Below, piece by piece: positions 10,501 through 16,637 of a stretch of 56,460 nucleotides of DNA (its first letter is position 1; each line of letters opens with the position of its first letter). Both the position numbers and the translations under genes were made by a program. The DNA lies in NCBI GenBank assembly GCA_002707525.1, contig PAND01000003.1, forward strand, positions 21,155 through 77,614, in the 5' to 3' direction. This DNA is from Flavobacteriales bacterium (GTDB taxonomy: Bacteria; Bacteroidota; Bacteroidia; Flavobacteriales; Schleiferiaceae). The notes under the pieces were generated by a model that ran no database searches, was not told the DNA's origin, and worked only from the letters and a program-made list of their open reading frames with translations.

Positions 10501-11862
10501 CTCCCTGGAGTGATTACTAACCCTATATTTTTTGGCCTTGACCCAAAAGCACTCATGTCTCCAGGGTTAGATTTTGTGGTAGGACTTCAGTCTGATGTGG
10601 CAACAAGGGCAGCGGAGAATGGATGGCTAACACAGAATACCAAACAGCCCAATCAATTTAGAAAGACGTTTACTGAGAATTTAAATTTTAGAACGACCAT
10701 TGAGCCTTGGCAGGACCTGCGTTTACAGATAAACGCTACGAAAGTGGTAGGGTTGAATAATTCCTCCATATTTAGATACCATGACCCATTATTGGACTCT
10801 ACTCTTGGCTTAGCTCCTGGGTTTTATAATTTCAATCCAATGGTACAAGGGAATTACAGCATAAGTTTTATGTCAATTGGTAGTGCTTTTGAGTCTGTAG
10901 ATTCCTCCAATTCGCCAGTATATAATTTGTTTCTTGCCAATCGTACTACCATTTCTGAGCGATTACGAGATAATAAAGCAGCAGCGGATCCTACTTATTC
11001 GGGTAATTTCATTTCTGCTGTGGATGATTCTACAGGAACAAGGGAAGGTTATGATGGCTATAGCTTTAATAGCTCAGAGGTTTTGATTCCTGCATTTTTA
11101 GCTGCTTATGGCGATAAAGATCCAACTCAGGTGGAGCTTGATGGAAGGCCATTACTACCTATGCCAAATTGGAATTTAAATTTTAATGGATTGATGAAGA
11201 TTCCTTGGTTTAAGCGGAATTTTCAGACTTTTACAATAACCCATACTTATAAAAGCTTGTACACAATGAATTCGTTTCAAAGCAACCTATTGCTGCAACA
11301 ACGTATTCAAAATGGAGAGCCAGCAAATAATATACGCAATAGTAATGGTGATTTTCTGCCGCTTGAGCAAATTACACAAGTGAGTATTTCGGAAAATTTC
11401 GGGCCTTTTGTTGGCTTGAATATGCGGTTGAAAAATCAAGCTAGTCTTCGACTAGATGTCAAGAGCAATAGGCAGTTGGATTTATCCTTGGTTAACAACC
11501 AATTGTCGGACACTAGAGGTTTTGAACTAATAGTAGGCACAGGATACATCATTAAGGATGTTAGTTTTACTATAGTAAGTGACGGAAAACCACAAAAAAT
11601 AACTTCAAATTTAGATTTGAAATTAGACTTTAGTTTGAGAGATAATCAAACTGTTATCAGGCGTATTCAAGAAGGTGTGGATCAGGTAACTGCGGGTCAA
11701 CAAGTATGGTCTATCAAGGCAAGTGCAGATTACATGCTCTCTTCCAAACTAACGGCAAGGCTCTATTACGATCAAGCTGTGAGTAAGTTTAAAACTTCAA
11801 ACGCCTTTCCTACGTTAAATACAAATGCAGGAATTGCGTTTAGATTTAATCTTGCGCAATAA
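4573..11862 (+). CDS. sprA: SprA/Sov, type IX secretion outer-membrane translocon
   Basis: 2429 aa, within the family's usual 2300-2500. SprA is the very large outer-membrane beta-barrel through which T9SS substrates leave the cell; it is needed for gliding in gliding species. A signal peptide (about 1-26, ending GFAQ) is followed by family hallmarks: GSELVEIRPQGMAEI, FDFGQRIQMNVKGKIGDRL, and the ETTYLDDFESSQTTIDL region near 808-825. Long alternating hydrophobic/aromatic segments run to the last strand (ITARLYY-like end, terminal FRFNLAQ). Two charged low-complexity inserts stand out: a Lys/Arg-rich one near 1633-1665 and a Lys/Glu run near 1933-1953. The start abuts the ruvA stop and gcvH follows. 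It serves the sorting-tail proteins at 1224-3104, 3206-3883 and 31829-34039. Confidence 0.97.
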   Translation: MQREYHKYIVKLLFLLLCFPLEGFAQDSTDTTSVVGSITLPEPTNFSREIIYNPVSGNYLVYKKIGDLRLPIPEVWTVDEYRQYMYDLLESQYMADKAMLFNTTGDSPRDDQGLVPQIQTGSEALGKVFGSELVEIRPQGMAEIRFGGRYQYVENPGIPVRNQKTFAFDFGQRIQMNVKGKIGDRLELGINYDTEASFAFDNQMKLDFEGEEDDIVKRLEMGNINMPLNSSLITGAQSLFGLKGQFQFGNTTVTTVFSEQRSQSQSINVQGGGTTTEFYIQGDQYEANRHYFLSQFFRDHYEEYLENSPLITSPVQITKVEVWVTNERSSTQNLRNIVAFMDLGADEQYAYRNPTSNLSGISIYPGANVNIEGYPNNANNQLDPLTLELNIPGSRDIATANQDLSLAGFTEAKEYVELANARKLAPNQFKFHPQLGYITLNQALNQDEVLAVAFQYTAGGRTYQVGEFSNDGVTPPKTLILKLLKSTVLDVRLPIWDLMMKNIYTLNAFQLDREDFYLDVLYMNDETGVPIPFLPDGNLSDTLLVGVMELDRLNNNNDPFPDGIFDFVPNVTIDKQRGRIIFPVVEPFGSNLDRKLDTEQARDRYVYNALYDSTRFRAQEQTQKNKFILRGQYKSASGSEISLGAFNIPKGSVTVTAGGRTLTENQDYTVDYSLGRVRIINEGVMNSGSPIKVNFENNTLFNVQTKSFYGTNIDHKVNEHLNIGGTWLHLTERPLTQKVNIGDEPISNTIWGMNSNYSNDAPYLTRLMDALPLIETKEKSQVQFRGEFAQLIPGSPRGIRITGSETTYLDDFESSQTTIDLRSLNSWNLASTPGNQSSLFPESSLNNDLAYGYNRAKLAWYIVDPSLYTGGSSVPANIRNDPEITSDQRTREVLVQEVFPNYSLAQNEARNLAMFDLAYYPQEPGPFNFDVEGEPGISAGISQDGKLLDPASRWGGIMRPLQINNFEEQNIEFIQFWVMDPFYENDNPPDGGDIYFNLGSVSEDILKDGRQSFENGIPANGDKSQMDTTRWGYLSEIQPITEFFDNSTGARIVQDVGFDALLDSEERLWSPAGSSSYLSRISGKYGTGSAAYQRAFPDPSRDNFHFYRSDSLDNESANILQRYKGFNGTQGNSTTVTVDGVPASATNVPDKEDANRDQTLSKTESYYQYRISMRPEDLIVGENNISDIYETTSHDLPNGMARPTRWIQFKIPVFEPEKKVGGITDFRSIRFLRMFLREFERPIVMRFARFELVRGEWRRFPFSLDDVSDIVPVDEDDKTSFNVNAVNLEENGGRSPIPYVLPPDIERQQVYGGTQIIQQNEQSMSLEICDIEDGDARAVFRNFNFDMRMYKRLRMFVHAEAAGQFENLNDDDLSVFVRLGSDYNGNYYEYEVPLKVTPWGELLPEDIWPNDNNVDLVFEDLKTLKLTRNAAMETDPSLSLINKFTITTVNGNKMSVVGSPNLGNIRTLLIGIRNPKKRSGIDGDDGQAKCAEIWVNELRLSDFDNRGGWAATATASAKLADVANVNLTGTMSTIGFGSIEQTVNERNKFAERSYGIQTNLNIDKLLPQEAGIKFPMFYSFNESFKSPQFNPLDPDINFKESLAAVETQEERDSLRYAGQEYQMRKSLNFTNVRKEKGRVGERVRQGPKTPVVAEKESAAVKKKGINWANSPVAISNFNASYAFTESDRRNINIVQDHRIMHKASLNYNYQTRPKNIEPFSNFITSDYLALLRDFNFYYLPSKVSLRTEVTRQLATMQMRNTFDPKISLPITYNKALTTQRMYDIAYDLSTSLKLDYTATAQSRIDELPGDPKTQANRDTIIAGLSSLGRPTQFHQTINLNWQVPINLLPLMDWTSASLRYSGNYDWQTNSTAALNPKSNPDIYFGNLAQNSNSIQLTADANFVNFYNLVPFLKKANQGGRAQPIARRGTPQKRGSKEEEKEEEKEKKDSKILLSFARVVMMLRTASLTYSQTNGTMLPGVITNPIFFGLDPKALMSPGLDFVVGLQSDVATRAAENGWLTQNTKQPNQFRKTFTENLNFRTTIEPWQDLRLQINATKVVGLNNSSIFRYHDPLLDSTLGLAPGFYNFNPMVQGNYSISFMSIGSAFESVDSSNSPVYNLFLANRTTISERLRDNKAAADPTYSGNFISAVDDSTGTREGYDGYSFNSSEVLIPAFLAAYGDKDPTQVELDGRPLLPMPNWNLNFNGLMKIPWFKRNFQTFTITHTYKSLYTMNSFQSNLLLQQRIQNGEPANNIRNSNGDFLPLEQITQVSISENFGPFVGLNMRLKNQASLRLDVKSNRQLDLSLVNNQLSDTRGFELIVGTGYIIKDVSFTIVSDGKPQKITSNLDLKLDFSLRDNQTVIRRIQEGVDQVTAGQQVWSIKASADYMLSSKLTARLYYDQAVSKFKTSNAFPTLNTNAGIAFRFNLAQ

Positions 11863-11894
11863 TTGGAATAAAATGCAAAAGCATTTTACATTTG
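11863..11894 (+). promoter_or_regulatory. Bacteroidota-type promoter for gcvH
   Basis: TTG at 11863-11865 and a perfect TAnnTTTG box (TACATTTG, 11887-11894) are separated by 21 bases. The start codon of gcvH is 16 bases further on. The spacer holds a perfect 7-bp inverted repeat, AAAATGC-AAAA-GCATTTT (11870-11887). Confidence 0.6.
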
Positions 11895-11910
11895 TTAAAA
11901 ACAGAAAAGA

Positions 11911-12288
11911 ATGAACTATCCAGATAATTTAAAGTATTCAAAGGATCACGAGTGGGTTCGCGTTGAAGGAGAAGAAGCTTACATTGGAATTACGGCCTTT
12001 GCTCAAAGTGAGCTTGGTGATATTGTCTTTGTGGATGTAGATACAGAAGGCGAGAGTTTAGACCAAGATGAGGTTTTTGGCAGTGTGGAAGCTGTGAAAA
12101 CAGTGAGTGATCTTTATTTGCCGGTTTCGGGTGAAATTGTTGAATTTAACGAAGCGCTTGAAGATACTCCTGAGGCGGTGAATGATGATCCTTATGGCGA
12201 GGGTTGGATGGTTAAGATCAAAATGAGCGATATATCACAATTGGACAATTTGATGGATTCTGATGCTTACCAAGCAATGTTGGGTTAA
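11911..12288 (+). CDS. gcvH: Glycine cleavage system H protein
   Basis: 125 aa, the usual H-protein length. It carries the aminomethyl group on a lipoyl arm between the P, T and L proteins of the cytoplasmic glycine cleavage complex. The lipoylation motif is clear: [16 protein letters not shown] with the acceptor lysine at K63. The conserved start ([11 protein letters not shown]) and the [14 protein letters not shown] segment are also present. Its own promoter appears to lie in the 48-base gap after sprA. The L protein could be the dihydrolipoyl dehydrogenase at 41893; gcvP and gcvT are not in the window. The vanZ-like gene follows after 2 bases. Confidence 0.97.
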   Translation: MNYPDNLKYSKDHEWVRVEGEEAYIGITAFAQSELGDIVFVDVDTEGESLDQDEVFGSVEAVKTVSDLYLPVSGEIVEFNEALEDTPEAVNDDPYGEGWMVKIKMSDISQLDNLMDSDAYQAMLG

Positions 12289-12290
12289 TC

Positions 12291-12668
12291 ATGCGTAATC
12301 CATGGATATATAGAGCTCCTGCCATTGGTTGGGGCTTTTTTATTCTCTACGCTTGTTTGCTCCCCGCAAGCGATCTTCATTCGCCGTATGACATAAAAAT
12401 CAATGATAAGCTCATTCATTTTGTACTGTACTTCTCATGGATAATCTTGCTTTACTTTGCCACGTCAAGGGCATACCAAAGAGTAATAAATAAAAGGAAG
12501 GTTCTTATATATTGGGTTGCGGCGATTGCCATTGGAGGTTGTATTGAATTAATGCAAAATTGGATGGCGCTCGGTAGATCTGGAGATTCTTTAGATGCAT
12601 TGGCTAATACTGCAGGAGCATTAACAGGAATGGTATGTTCCAGAGTTATCCATAGGGTTTTGGCATAG
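12291..12668 (+). CDS. VanZ family membrane protein
   Basis: 125 aa with about four hydrophobic segments (near 7-22, 40-57, 75-90, 100-118). The family signature is present: DKLIHFVLYF in the second segment, and GGCIELMQNWMALGRSGDSLDALANTAGA near the end, including the DxxDxxxNxxG-type loop. VanZ-like proteins are small inner-membrane proteins; one member confers low-level teicoplanin resistance, but most have no known role. It starts 2 bases after gcvH. Its TAG stop is part of the stem of a long hairpin that extends to the next gene's start codon, suggesting translational coupling to the TonB-like gene. Confidence 0.88.
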   Translation: MRNPWIYRAPAIGWGFFILYACLLPASDLHSPYDIKINDKLIHFVLYFSWIILLYFATSRAYQRVINKRKVLIYWVAAIAIGGCIELMQNWMALGRSGDSLDALANTAGALTGMVCSRVIHRVLA

Positions 12669-12725
12669 TTTTTAGGCTCATTTATGGGTAACCCCTTAAA
12701 AGAGAATCGTATGAGCCTAAAAGTT
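12667..12725 (+). promoter_or_regulatory. Long inverted repeat sequestering the start codon of the TonB-like gene
   Basis: TTTTAGGCTCAT at 12670-12681 is perfectly complementary to ATGAGCCTAAAA at 12711-12722; the 29 bases between would form the loop. In RNA the stem extends to 15 pairs (A667-U725, with two G-U wobbles), taking in the last two bases of the vanZ stop codon. The right arm begins exactly with the preferred ATG of the TonB-like gene. No T-run follows, so it is not an ordinary terminator. Confidence 0.7.
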
Positions 12726-13439
12726 AGAAAGTCTGTGAAGGCTGATTTAGAACATAAACGTCCATTATTTCTAATTCTTGGTTTAGTTCTGTCCTTGTCT
12801 CTCACCTATCTCTCCTTGGAATGGAGCTTTGCAGAACGCAGTTTACTCAACTTTGAATCATGCAATCTAGATCTTTTTGATGAAGAAGATTGGGTTATTC
12901 CAATAACATCGGTGCGAAAACCAATATTGTCTTCAAGTAACTTACAATTAAAAACACAGCCAGATATAATAAAAGTGGTAACCAACGCGTCCGCAATGCC
13001 ATCACTGAATGCTGCGCTATTTGGAAGTTTTGATGAAGAAGGATTTGAGGAAATTATTGATCCGTTTCCAAGTGATATGCCTACATTCCATTTTACTGCT
13101 GTGGAATCAAAACCAATATTTAAAGGTTGTGATAAGCTTGTTAGGGAAGAGGATAGGTTTGATTGCTTTCAAGAAAAGCTACTTGGTTTTGTAGCTCAGA
13201 ACTTTCATGTCAATGACCAAATGATGATGTTCTCTTCAGGGGAAAAGGTTTTTATTGAATTCGTTATTGAAAAAGATGGAAGCGTTAAAAATGCCACCAT
13301 AATTAGAGGTGAGGACCAATTCATCAGAGCAGAAGCCATGCGTTTAGTTAAAAGCTTACCTGAGTTCACACCTGCAAAAATCAATGGAAAGCCAGTGCGT
13401 ATGTCGTATATGCTCCCAATCAATGTAAAACTGCAATAA
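12711..13439 (+). CDS. Energy transducer TonB-like protein, divergent paralog
   Basis: 242 aa from the ATG at 12711. An in-frame ATG at 12684 would add 9 residues, but 12711 aligns best with the next gene. One membrane anchor (about 20-37, FLILGLVLSLSLTYLSL) is followed by a periplasmic linker without the Pro-rich stretch expected in TonB, and a TonB C-terminal domain (about 165-242: VFIEFVIEKDGSVKNATIIRGED ... GKPVRMSYMLPINVKLQ). The C-terminal domain is clearly paralogous to that at 13509-14213. However, the family segment reading FPELARQMGIQGKV in the neighbour is replaced here by VNDQMMMFSSGEKV. It presumably transmits proton-motive force to outer-membrane receptors, or has a specialised partner. 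Its start codon lies in a stable hairpin arm. Confidence 0.82.
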   Translation: MSLKVRKSVKADLEHKRPLFLILGLVLSLSLTYLSLEWSFAERSLLNFESCNLDLFDEEDWVIPITSVRKPILSSSNLQLKTQPDIIKVVTNASAMPSLNAALFGSFDEEGFEEIIDPFPSDMPTFHFTAVESKPIFKGCDKLVREEDRFDCFQEKLLGFVAQNFHVNDQMMMFSSGEKVFIEFVIEKDGSVKNATIIRGEDQFIRAEAMRLVKSLPEFTPAKINGKPVRMSYMLPINVKLQ

Positions 13440-13456
13440 ATACTGCAAAAAACTCA

Positions 13457-13487
13457 TTTGTGCTAACGTATGTTTTGGCTATTTTAG
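13457..13487 (+). promoter_or_regulatory. Promoter upstream of the second tonB gene
   Basis: TTTG at 13457-13460, 19 bases, then TATTTTAG at 13480-13487 (one mismatch to TAnnTTTG). The start codon follows at 13509, giving a leader of roughly 15 bases. It suggests the second tonB can be expressed apart from the first. Confidence 0.6.
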
Positions 13488-13508
13488 CACCTCAATTAGT
13501 TCCAATTC

Positions 13509-14213
13509 ATGAAGAATAGAAAATCCTATATGGCAGACGCGGAAAATAAGAAGAACCTCTTCTTGTTGGTCGGTCTAACGTTGTCCTTAGCTTTAACATT
13601 ATTTTTCTTGGAGTATCGTTCTTATGAAAATGGTCCTGGTGATCTGGGTAAGTTGAGCTTCGACGAAGATGATGAGATTGCCATCATTACGAATAGAACG
13701 CCACCTCCACCACCTCCACCACCTCCGCCAGCACCGCCAGAGGTTATACAAATTGTGGAGAACGATTTGGAAATTGAGGAAGTAGAATTTGAATCTACAG
13801 AAACAGATGAGAGCGAAGAAATTGAAATCGTAGAAGACGATGAAGAAGACGATGAAATTTTCAATTTTGCTGTAGTTGAAAACAAACCGGTTTTTCCAGG
13901 TTGTGAAAAGCGCGCAACGGAGGATGAAAAATTCATGTGTTTCAATCAGGAAATCATGAAGCATATTGGTAAGAACTTTGAATTCCCTGAATTGGCAAGA
14001 CAAATGGGAATACAAGGCAAGGTGTACATCAACTTCGTTATAGAAAAAAATGGAAAAGTGAGTTCGGTAACCATTGCAAGGGGTGTTGATAAGCTTATTG
14101 ATGATGAAGCTATTCGTGTAATCAAAAAACTGCCAACATTTATACCGGCAAAGCAGCGTGGAAAACCTGTTCGAATGCAGTACACAGTTCCTATCAATGC
14201 AAGATTACAATAA
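13509..14213 (+). CDS. tonB: Energy transducer TonB
   Basis: 234 aa. A short cytoplasmic N-terminus is followed by one membrane helix (about 16-35), a run of ten prolines (65-74, then A-P-P) and a very acidic linker (about 85-120, many Glu/Asp). The TonB C-terminal domain fills about 150-234 (MGIQGKVYINFVIEKNGKVSSVTIARG ... VRMQYTVPINARLQ). The domain order is that of a canonical Bacteroidota TonB, which with ExbB/ExbD couples the inner-membrane proton-motive force to TonB-dependent receptors such as the one at 51774-54629. ExbB/ExbD are not in this window. It has its own promoter and a terminator, so it forms a compact unit apart from its divergent paralog upstream. Confidence 0.93.
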   Translation: MKNRKSYMADAENKKNLFLLVGLTLSLALTLFFLEYRSYENGPGDLGKLSFDEDDEIAIITNRTPPPPPPPPPPAPPEVIQIVENDLEIEEVEFESTETDESEEIEIVEDDEEDDEIFNFAVVENKPVFPGCEKRATEDEKFMCFNQEIMKHIGKNFEFPELARQMGIQGKVYINFVIEKNGKVSSVTIARGVDKLIDDEAIRVIKKLPTFIPAKQRGKPVRMQYTVPINARLQ

Positions 14214-14234
14214 CTAGTATATATTTTATTGATG

Positions 14235-14258
14235 GCCCGGACTCTGTTCCGGGCTTTT
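14235..14258 (+). terminator. Intrinsic terminator after tonB
   Basis: GCCCGGA-CTCTGT-TCCGGGC (14235-14254), a perfect 7-bp stem, is followed by TTTT. It separates tonB from cysQ. Confidence 0.88.
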
Positions 14259-14285
14259 CTATTTTAAACTCTTATTTAACCTTTT

Positions 14286-15086
14286 ATGTCGAGTATAGAT
14301 TTAAATGAATTAAGCCTTATTGCGGCCCAAGCGGCGTTAAAAGGTGGCGTGGAAATACTTGATGTGTACAAAAACGAAACTGCCCTTGTAGAGAAAAAAG
14401 GAGACGACAGTCCATTGACACAGGCAGATACTCGAGCACATCAAGCAATTATGAAGCTTTTGGAACCTACGGGTATTCCAATATTAAGCGAAGAAGGAAA
14501 ACATCTTCCTTTTGAGGAACGTTCAGATTGGTCGCAGTTGTGGATTGTTGACCCTCTTGATGGTACGAAAGAATTCATCAAGCGAAATGGTGAGTTTACC
14601 GTCAATATAGCTTTAGTGGAGGACGGCTGCCCAATTATGGGGGTGGTATATGTACCGGTGACTGGAGAACTTTACATAGGATCCAGAGGTCAAGGTGCCG
14701 CAAAGTTGATAATAGAGTCAAATGCAATAATTAGCAGTGAGCAATTGAGTAAAGGTGAAGCCCTTCCTAAAAAAATGGAGCGCGAATTCACGGCAGTTGG
14801 CTCTCGCAGTCACATGAATGAAGAAACTGAGACTTTTCTAGAGACGTATAGAGAAAAGTATGGTGTAGTGGCAATTTTATCAAAAGGATCGTCTTTGAAA
14901 ATGTGCATGGTCGCCGAAGGATTAGCTGATGTATATCCCCGTTTTGCGCCAACGATGGAATGGGATACAGCAGCGGGTCAAGCTGTGGTTGAGGCTGCAG
15001 GCTTTTCTATGTTGGAAAAAGAAAGTAGGCTTCCTTTACGATATAATAAGAAGGACCTTTTAAATCCCCATTTTATTGTCCTTTAA
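14286..15086 (+). CDS. cysQ: 3'(2'),5'-bisphosphate nucleotidase CysQ
   Basis: 266 aa, inositol-monophosphatase superfamily. It hydrolyses 3'-phosphoadenosine 5'-phosphate (PAP), the by-product of PAPS-dependent sulfur assimilation, to AMP and phosphate in the cytoplasm. Metal-binding motifs are intact: SEE at 68-70, DPLDGTKEF at 89-97 (D89, D92) and WDTAAGQAVVEAAG near the C-terminus. The DSPLTQAD motif of CysQ-type members is at about 41-48, and GSRSHMN is present. It lies between two terminated or promoter-separated units, with only about 56 bases before cyoE. Confidence 0.93.
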   Translation: MSSIDLNELSLIAAQAALKGGVEILDVYKNETALVEKKGDDSPLTQADTRAHQAIMKLLEPTGIPILSEEGKHLPFEERSDWSQLWIVDPLDGTKEFIKRNGEFTVNIALVEDGCPIMGVVYVPVTGELYIGSRGQGAAKLIIESNAIISSEQLSKGEALPKKMEREFTAVGSRSHMNEETETFLETYREKYGVVAILSKGSSLKMCMVAEGLADVYPRFAPTMEWDTAAGQAVVEAAGFSMLEKESRLPLRYNKKDLLNPHFIVL

Positions 15087-15142
15087 CTCCGAGGGAATCA
15101 AAAACCTGTATCATATCTTTACCCTTTCAATTTAGCGATTCA

Positions 15143-16021
15143 GTGTTCAAAAAAAGCAATCCATCTTTCATAGGAGAACTAATAAGATTAGGGAAATTCC
15201 GGTTGGGTGTTTCGGTTGTCTTTTCTTCTATTGCAGGGTATTTGCTAGGTTATACGGCGTTCTCTTGGACGCAAACTATATTACTCACTTCCGGCGGTCT
15301 TTTGGTTGTTGCAGCATCAAATGCGTTTAATCAGATTTATGAGGTAAAGCAAGATGCATTGATGCACCGAACTAAAAACCGTCCTCTTCCGGCAGGCACA
15401 TTGACTATTCGCCAAGCGTATTTTTCGGCAGTAATAGCGTTGTTATTAGGCTTGATTTTGTTGTACAGTATAAATACAATGACAGCATTTTTTGGTGGTT
15501 TATCTGTTGTATTATACGCATTAATTTACACTCCTTTGAAGGCTAGAACATCGTTGGCTGTATTCATTGGTGCTTTTCCTGGAGCCATACCCTATATGCT
15601 TGGATGGGTGGCAGCTAGAAATGATTTTGATATAGAGACTGGAACATTATTTGCTCAGCAGTTTTTTTGGCAATTCCCTCATTTTTGGGCAATTGCATGG
15701 TTTTCCTTTGAAGATTACAAAAGAGCTGGATACAACTTACTTCCCTCAGGTGCAAAGAATAGAGCAACACAAACTTTCATAGTTGTATATACCGTTTGTA
15801 TGATTATCGTAGGTATTCTGCCTGCCTTTGGAATCACGGGTGATTTGACACTCAGCTTTCAGGGGGCTGCTTTAGTGGTAGTTTTGGGTTCTTGGGTCTT
15901 GGTGAATGCAATAAAATTATTTAAAAGTGGAGAAGATAGAATTGCTCGCAAACTAATGTTTAGTAGTATTGGTTATCTCACAGGAATGCAGCTCATTTAC
16001 GTTTTAGATAGATTTATATAA
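15143..16021 (+). CDS. cyoE: Protoheme IX farnesyltransferase (heme O synthase)
   Basis: 292 aa, UbiA superfamily with about eight or nine membrane helices. It adds a farnesyl group to heme b to make heme o, the precursor of heme a for the oxidase encoded next. The first prenyl-PP/Mg motif is NQIYEVKQDALMHRTKNRPLP near 65-85, with Glu where many homologs have the first Asp, as I recall for flavobacterial members. WQFPHFWAIAWF and the DYKRAGYNLLP segment mark the family. The start is a GTG; no in-frame ATG exists nearby and the residues LGKFRLGVSVVFSSIAGYLLG fall where homologs begin. A TATCTTTA box at 15114-15121 may be its -7 element. It is first in the oxidase block. Confidence 0.95.
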   Translation: MFKKSNPSFIGELIRLGKFRLGVSVVFSSIAGYLLGYTAFSWTQTILLTSGGLLVVAASNAFNQIYEVKQDALMHRTKNRPLPAGTLTIRQAYFSAVIALLLGLILLYSINTMTAFFGGLSVVLYALIYTPLKARTSLAVFIGAFPGAIPYMLGWVAARNDFDIETGTLFAQQFFWQFPHFWAIAWFSFEDYKRAGYNLLPSGAKNRATQTFIVVYTVCMIIVGILPAFGITGDLTLSFQGAALVVVLGSWVLVNAIKLFKSGEDRIARKLMFSSIGYLTGMQLIYVLDRFI

Positions 16022-16025
16022 TCAC

Positions 16026-16604
16026 ATGGAAACATTAGCGGAACAAAGAAGAAAAGCGTCAAAACCACTCCTCTGGATTGGAATCGGTTCTATCATAATG
16101 GCATTTGCTGGATTGACCTCAGGGTATGTTGTTAGTCGAACAACCTTAGTTGAAAATAGTCAATGGTTAGTTTTTGAGCTCCCGTCAGCATTCAATTACA
16201 GTACTGTAGCAATCGTTCTTTCTTCACTTTCACTTTGGTTAGGCAAAAGAGCTATTTCACAAGATGATAAAATCAAGCTGAAATTATTCTTGTGGGTTAC
16301 TGTGTTGTTTGGTGCATGTTTCGCTGTGTTGCAAGTTCGTGGCTGGTCGCAGTTAATAAATGATGAGGTTTATTTCACTGGACCGGGTTCTAATCCAGCA
16401 GGCTCGTGGGTATATGCCATTTCTTTGTTTCATTTAGCGCACCTTTTTGGTGGAATTTTATCTTTACTTTATACGTTAACAAGAGCGTACAAAGACAAAT
16501 ATTCAAGGGAAGATTACCATGGAGTTGAGCTAACTTCTATTTACTGGCACTTTGTGGACCTTTTGTGGATATATTTATTCATCTTTTTGACTCTTATTCG
16601 TTAA
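16026..16604 (+). CDS. Cytochrome c oxidase subunit III (short form)
   Basis: 192 aa, five predicted membrane helices (near 17-35, 55-75, 85-105, 130-152, 170-190). Family features include SGYVVSRTTL after the first helix, LFHLAHLFGG and the terminal YWHFVDLLWIYLFIFLTLIR, the heme-copper oxidase subunit III end. It begins 5 bases after cyoE and is followed by a second, longer subunit III. Two non-identical subunit III genes in tandem are usual in Bacteroidota oxidase clusters as far as I recall; they differ strongly in sequence and are not a recent duplication. Subunits I and II are elsewhere. Confidence 0.9.
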   Translation: METLAEQRRKASKPLLWIGIGSIIMAFAGLTSGYVVSRTTLVENSQWLVFELPSAFNYSTVAIVLSSLSLWLGKRAISQDDKIKLKLFLWVTVLFGACFAVLQVRGWSQLINDEVYFTGPGSNPAGSWVYAISLFHLAHLFGGILSLLYTLTRAYKDKYSREDYHGVELTSIYWHFVDLLWIYLFIFLTLIR

Positions 16605-16637
16605 GTTTGCACGAATCATTTTTCAAAACCAACCATT

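Noticed and set aside
13599-14015. Minus-strand frames rich in Gly or aromatic residues opposite tonB
   Set aside because: They are the antisense of the proline and acidic repeats in tonB; no signal or domain supports them.
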